In this document: piece after piece, positions 62,763 to 64,000 of the stretch
How the letters are laid out: the number at the start of each line of letters is the position of its first letter
Numbering within the stretch: position 1 is the stretch's first letter
Assembly (NCBI GenBank): GCA_031553855.1
Contig: JAVBKW010000024.1
Location: 1 to 64,000 of the forward strand
Reading direction: 5' to 3'
DNA: 64,000 nucleotides
Source of the DNA: RACS-047 sp031553855
Lineage (GTDB): Bacteria; Bacillota; Clostridia; Christensenellales; Pumilibacteraceae
Translations under genes and position numbers: made by a program
The notes under the pieces: model-generated
What the model saw: the letters and a program-made list of their open reading frames with translations, nothing else
Database searches by the model: none
What the model was told of the DNA's origin: nothing

Positions 62763-64000
62763 TTACCAGTCGGCACATTCCGTTAAAATTTCTTCTAACT
62801 CATCATACCATTTTTGATTGAAAAAACTTGAAAGATAATCATAAATTTCCTGCCGCTCTTCGGTCTCGATAAAACTTGTATCATCATTAAAAACAGTGAT
62901 TTTATTAATAGTTTCCTTTAAAAGATTTTTCACTTGTCCTTTTGATATTCCTGCAGATATACGGTTTGCGTAATCCGTTAAAATTCTCTCTATTTCATCA
63001 ATTTCTTTTTCTGTATGCAAATTGATACCTTCAGCTAAAGCCTGTCGCCAACTTTCTATTGGCGAGAATTTTGATGCTGCTTTCAGGACAGGAACAAAAT
63101 CTTCAGTCTTATATTTTTCTTTTAAAGCTGCATATTTTGCCATTTGCTTTATATATTTTGCTTTTTCGCCTGATTCTATAAATCCTTGACCTTTTCCGGC
63201 AAACCACATCGATGTGTCATTTTCATCCCAATCATCTTGCGCGCCGTTAAAAAAATTGACATCAACATCGGGTCGCCGCGCTTCAAACATTGCGTATGCC
63301 TCCACGTCAAAAATATTGATTTGACATTCATAATACTTTAATTTTGGTAATGCGATGATCGGACGGATATCCCTATCCGCAATTTTAACATAGGTTTTAA
63401 GATACTCTAAATTAGAAAGCATCCGCAGCGGTTTTAATGTGCTTAAAGCTCCAGTTTCGGAAGTTATGACTAAATATCGTAACTTATCTGCCGCCTGTAA
63501 GGGCAAAATATCAGATATATGGTTAAAATCTGACAAGTTTAAAAATTCAATGTTAGGCGTTTTTTTAAAGTCCCACAGTTTATCCGCCTTATTGTTCCAC
63601 CATAACCGAATGATTTTAAGTTTTTCATATTTTTCTATAAAAGATAAATCACTCAATCCCGGCGAGCCGGAAATAAAAAGTTCTTCAATGTCCGGAGAAA
63701 TTTCTTTTAGCGCTGTCTCTAATTTTTTCTGATTAACATTATCAAGCCAAATTTTTTTTCTGCCTTTTAAAGGCACCGGAATAGTGCCGCGAAGAGTACG
63801 CGATATTACCATATCGCTAGCATTCCCAACAAATACGCCAAGTTCTTTATTTGAATATTGACACTTTTCACATTCTATAGTTGATACTGGGTATTTAGGC
63901 TGGGAAATTTTTGAATTCAACCAATTATCTATTGCTTTTTCATGATTTTTTATGTAAAGTTCATATTCCGGATTACAACAATATATTTCTTTTCTGTCCC
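62763..64000 (-). CDS. Leucine-rich-repeat-like protein, 5' end outside the window
   Basis: The reading frame stays open through the right edge (visible upstream residues NPEYELYIKNHEKAIDNW), so the gene is 5'-partial with at least 412 codons; an internal TTG at 63920 is not a real start. A Cys pair CEKC lies in the first part. The middle (~75-230 of the visible part) has leucine-rich-repeat-like strands (DIEELFISGSPGLSDLSFIE, LEYLKTYVKI). The helical C-terminal part resembles proteins encoded near toxin or immunity genes, but this is a guess. Together with the propeller-like gene it may form an accessory pair. Confidence 0.6.
   Translation of the reverse strand, partial: DRKEIYCCNPEYELYIKNHEKAIDNWLNSKISQPKYPVSTIECEKCQYSNKELGVFVGNASDMVISRTLRGTIPVPLKGRKKIWLDNVNQKKLETALKEISPDIEELFISGSPGLSDLSFIEKYEKLKIIRLWWNNKADKLWDFKKTPNIEFLNLSDFNHISDILPLQAADKLRYLVITSETGALSTLKPLRMLSNLEYLKTYVKIADRDIRPIIALPKLKYYECQINIFDVEAYAMFEARRPDVDVNFFNGAQDDWDENDTSMWFAGKGQGFIESGEKAKYIKQMAKYAALKEKYKTEDFVPVLKAASKFSPIESWRQALAEGINLHTEKEIDEIERILTDYANRISAGISKGQVKNLLKETINKITVFNDDTSFIETEERQEIYDYLSSFFNQKWYDELEEILTECADW

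Noticed and set aside
63837..63920. Complete 385-residue gene starting at 63920
   Set aside because: The frame remains open to the window edge and 63920 is a TTG without ribosome site, so the gene is partial.

Overview
The window looks like a chromosomal, low-to-medium GC segment of an anaerobic Bacillota (Clostridia-type, probably gut) bacterium. Strong AGGAGG-type ribosome sites, sigma-A style promoters, CUT1 sugar ABC systems without their own ATPase, AraC regulators and lipoproteins all point that way. I cannot assign a genus. The four-protein C-terminal signal (Gly-Cys, hydrophobic span, basic tail) hints at a Christensenellales-like lineage, but that is inference.

Layout. 1-1.3 kb: edge of an IS1182-like transposase, a lipoprotein gene and a 41-residue exported peptide. 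1.3-2.6 kb: fucose-mutarotase-like gene and a divergent AraC regulator. 2.9-17.6 kb: a leftward operon from one promoter near 17.57 kb, encoding an old-yellow-enzyme, SDR, fumarate-reductase-like flavoprotein, a double Gfo/Idh/MocA dehydrogenase, an alpha/beta hydrolase and a 1205-residue lyase-like protein. It is interrupted by an accessory cassette (12.3-16.3 kb) of two paralogous lipoproteins, a secreted zinc metalloprotease and a frameshifted gene, with diverged copies of the SDR gene start between them. 17.7-29.4 kb: leftward operon of two CUT1 permeases, a large solute-binding lipoprotein and two giant cell-surface proteins (a right-handed beta-helix pectate-lyase-like protein and an InlB-repeat protein). 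29.8-34.85 kb: FAD oxidoreductase, SDR, enolase-superfamily sugar-acid dehydratase, UlaG-like metallo-hydrolase and a cytosolic GH16 enzyme. 35-41.7 kb, rightward: AraC regulator, DUF5107-TPR protein, a sugar-binding regulator with a C-terminal helix-turn-helix, and a clan GH-A glycosidase. 42-54.1 kb, leftward: GH4 glycosidase, two surface proteins, a second solute-binding protein with two permeases, a lipoprotein glycosidase-like protein and a YitT-type membrane protein, with a divergent AraC regulator at 54.36 kb. 55.4-64 kb: acetyl-xylan-esterase-like enzyme, an XRE/membrane-protein unit with a clear operator pair, a sigma factor / secreted cysteine peptidase / single-span membrane protein unit, a double-HTH regulator, a propeller-like protein and a leucine-rich-repeat-like protein running off the right edge.

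How it works together. The centre reads as several plant- or host-glycan utilisation loci: surface proteins bind or cut polymer outside, two ABC systems import oligosaccharides using a shared ATPase encoded elsewhere, and cytosolic glycosidases, esterases and sugar-acid enzymes finish degradation, each block under an AraC-type sensor. The most unusual items are the shared Gly-Cys C-terminal signal, a four-copy interspersed repeat whose hairpins keep pairing while changing sequence, the SDR-fragment/lipoprotein duplication, a regulator with apparently leaderless mRNA, and the sigma factor/peptidase module with an eight-codon upstream ORF.
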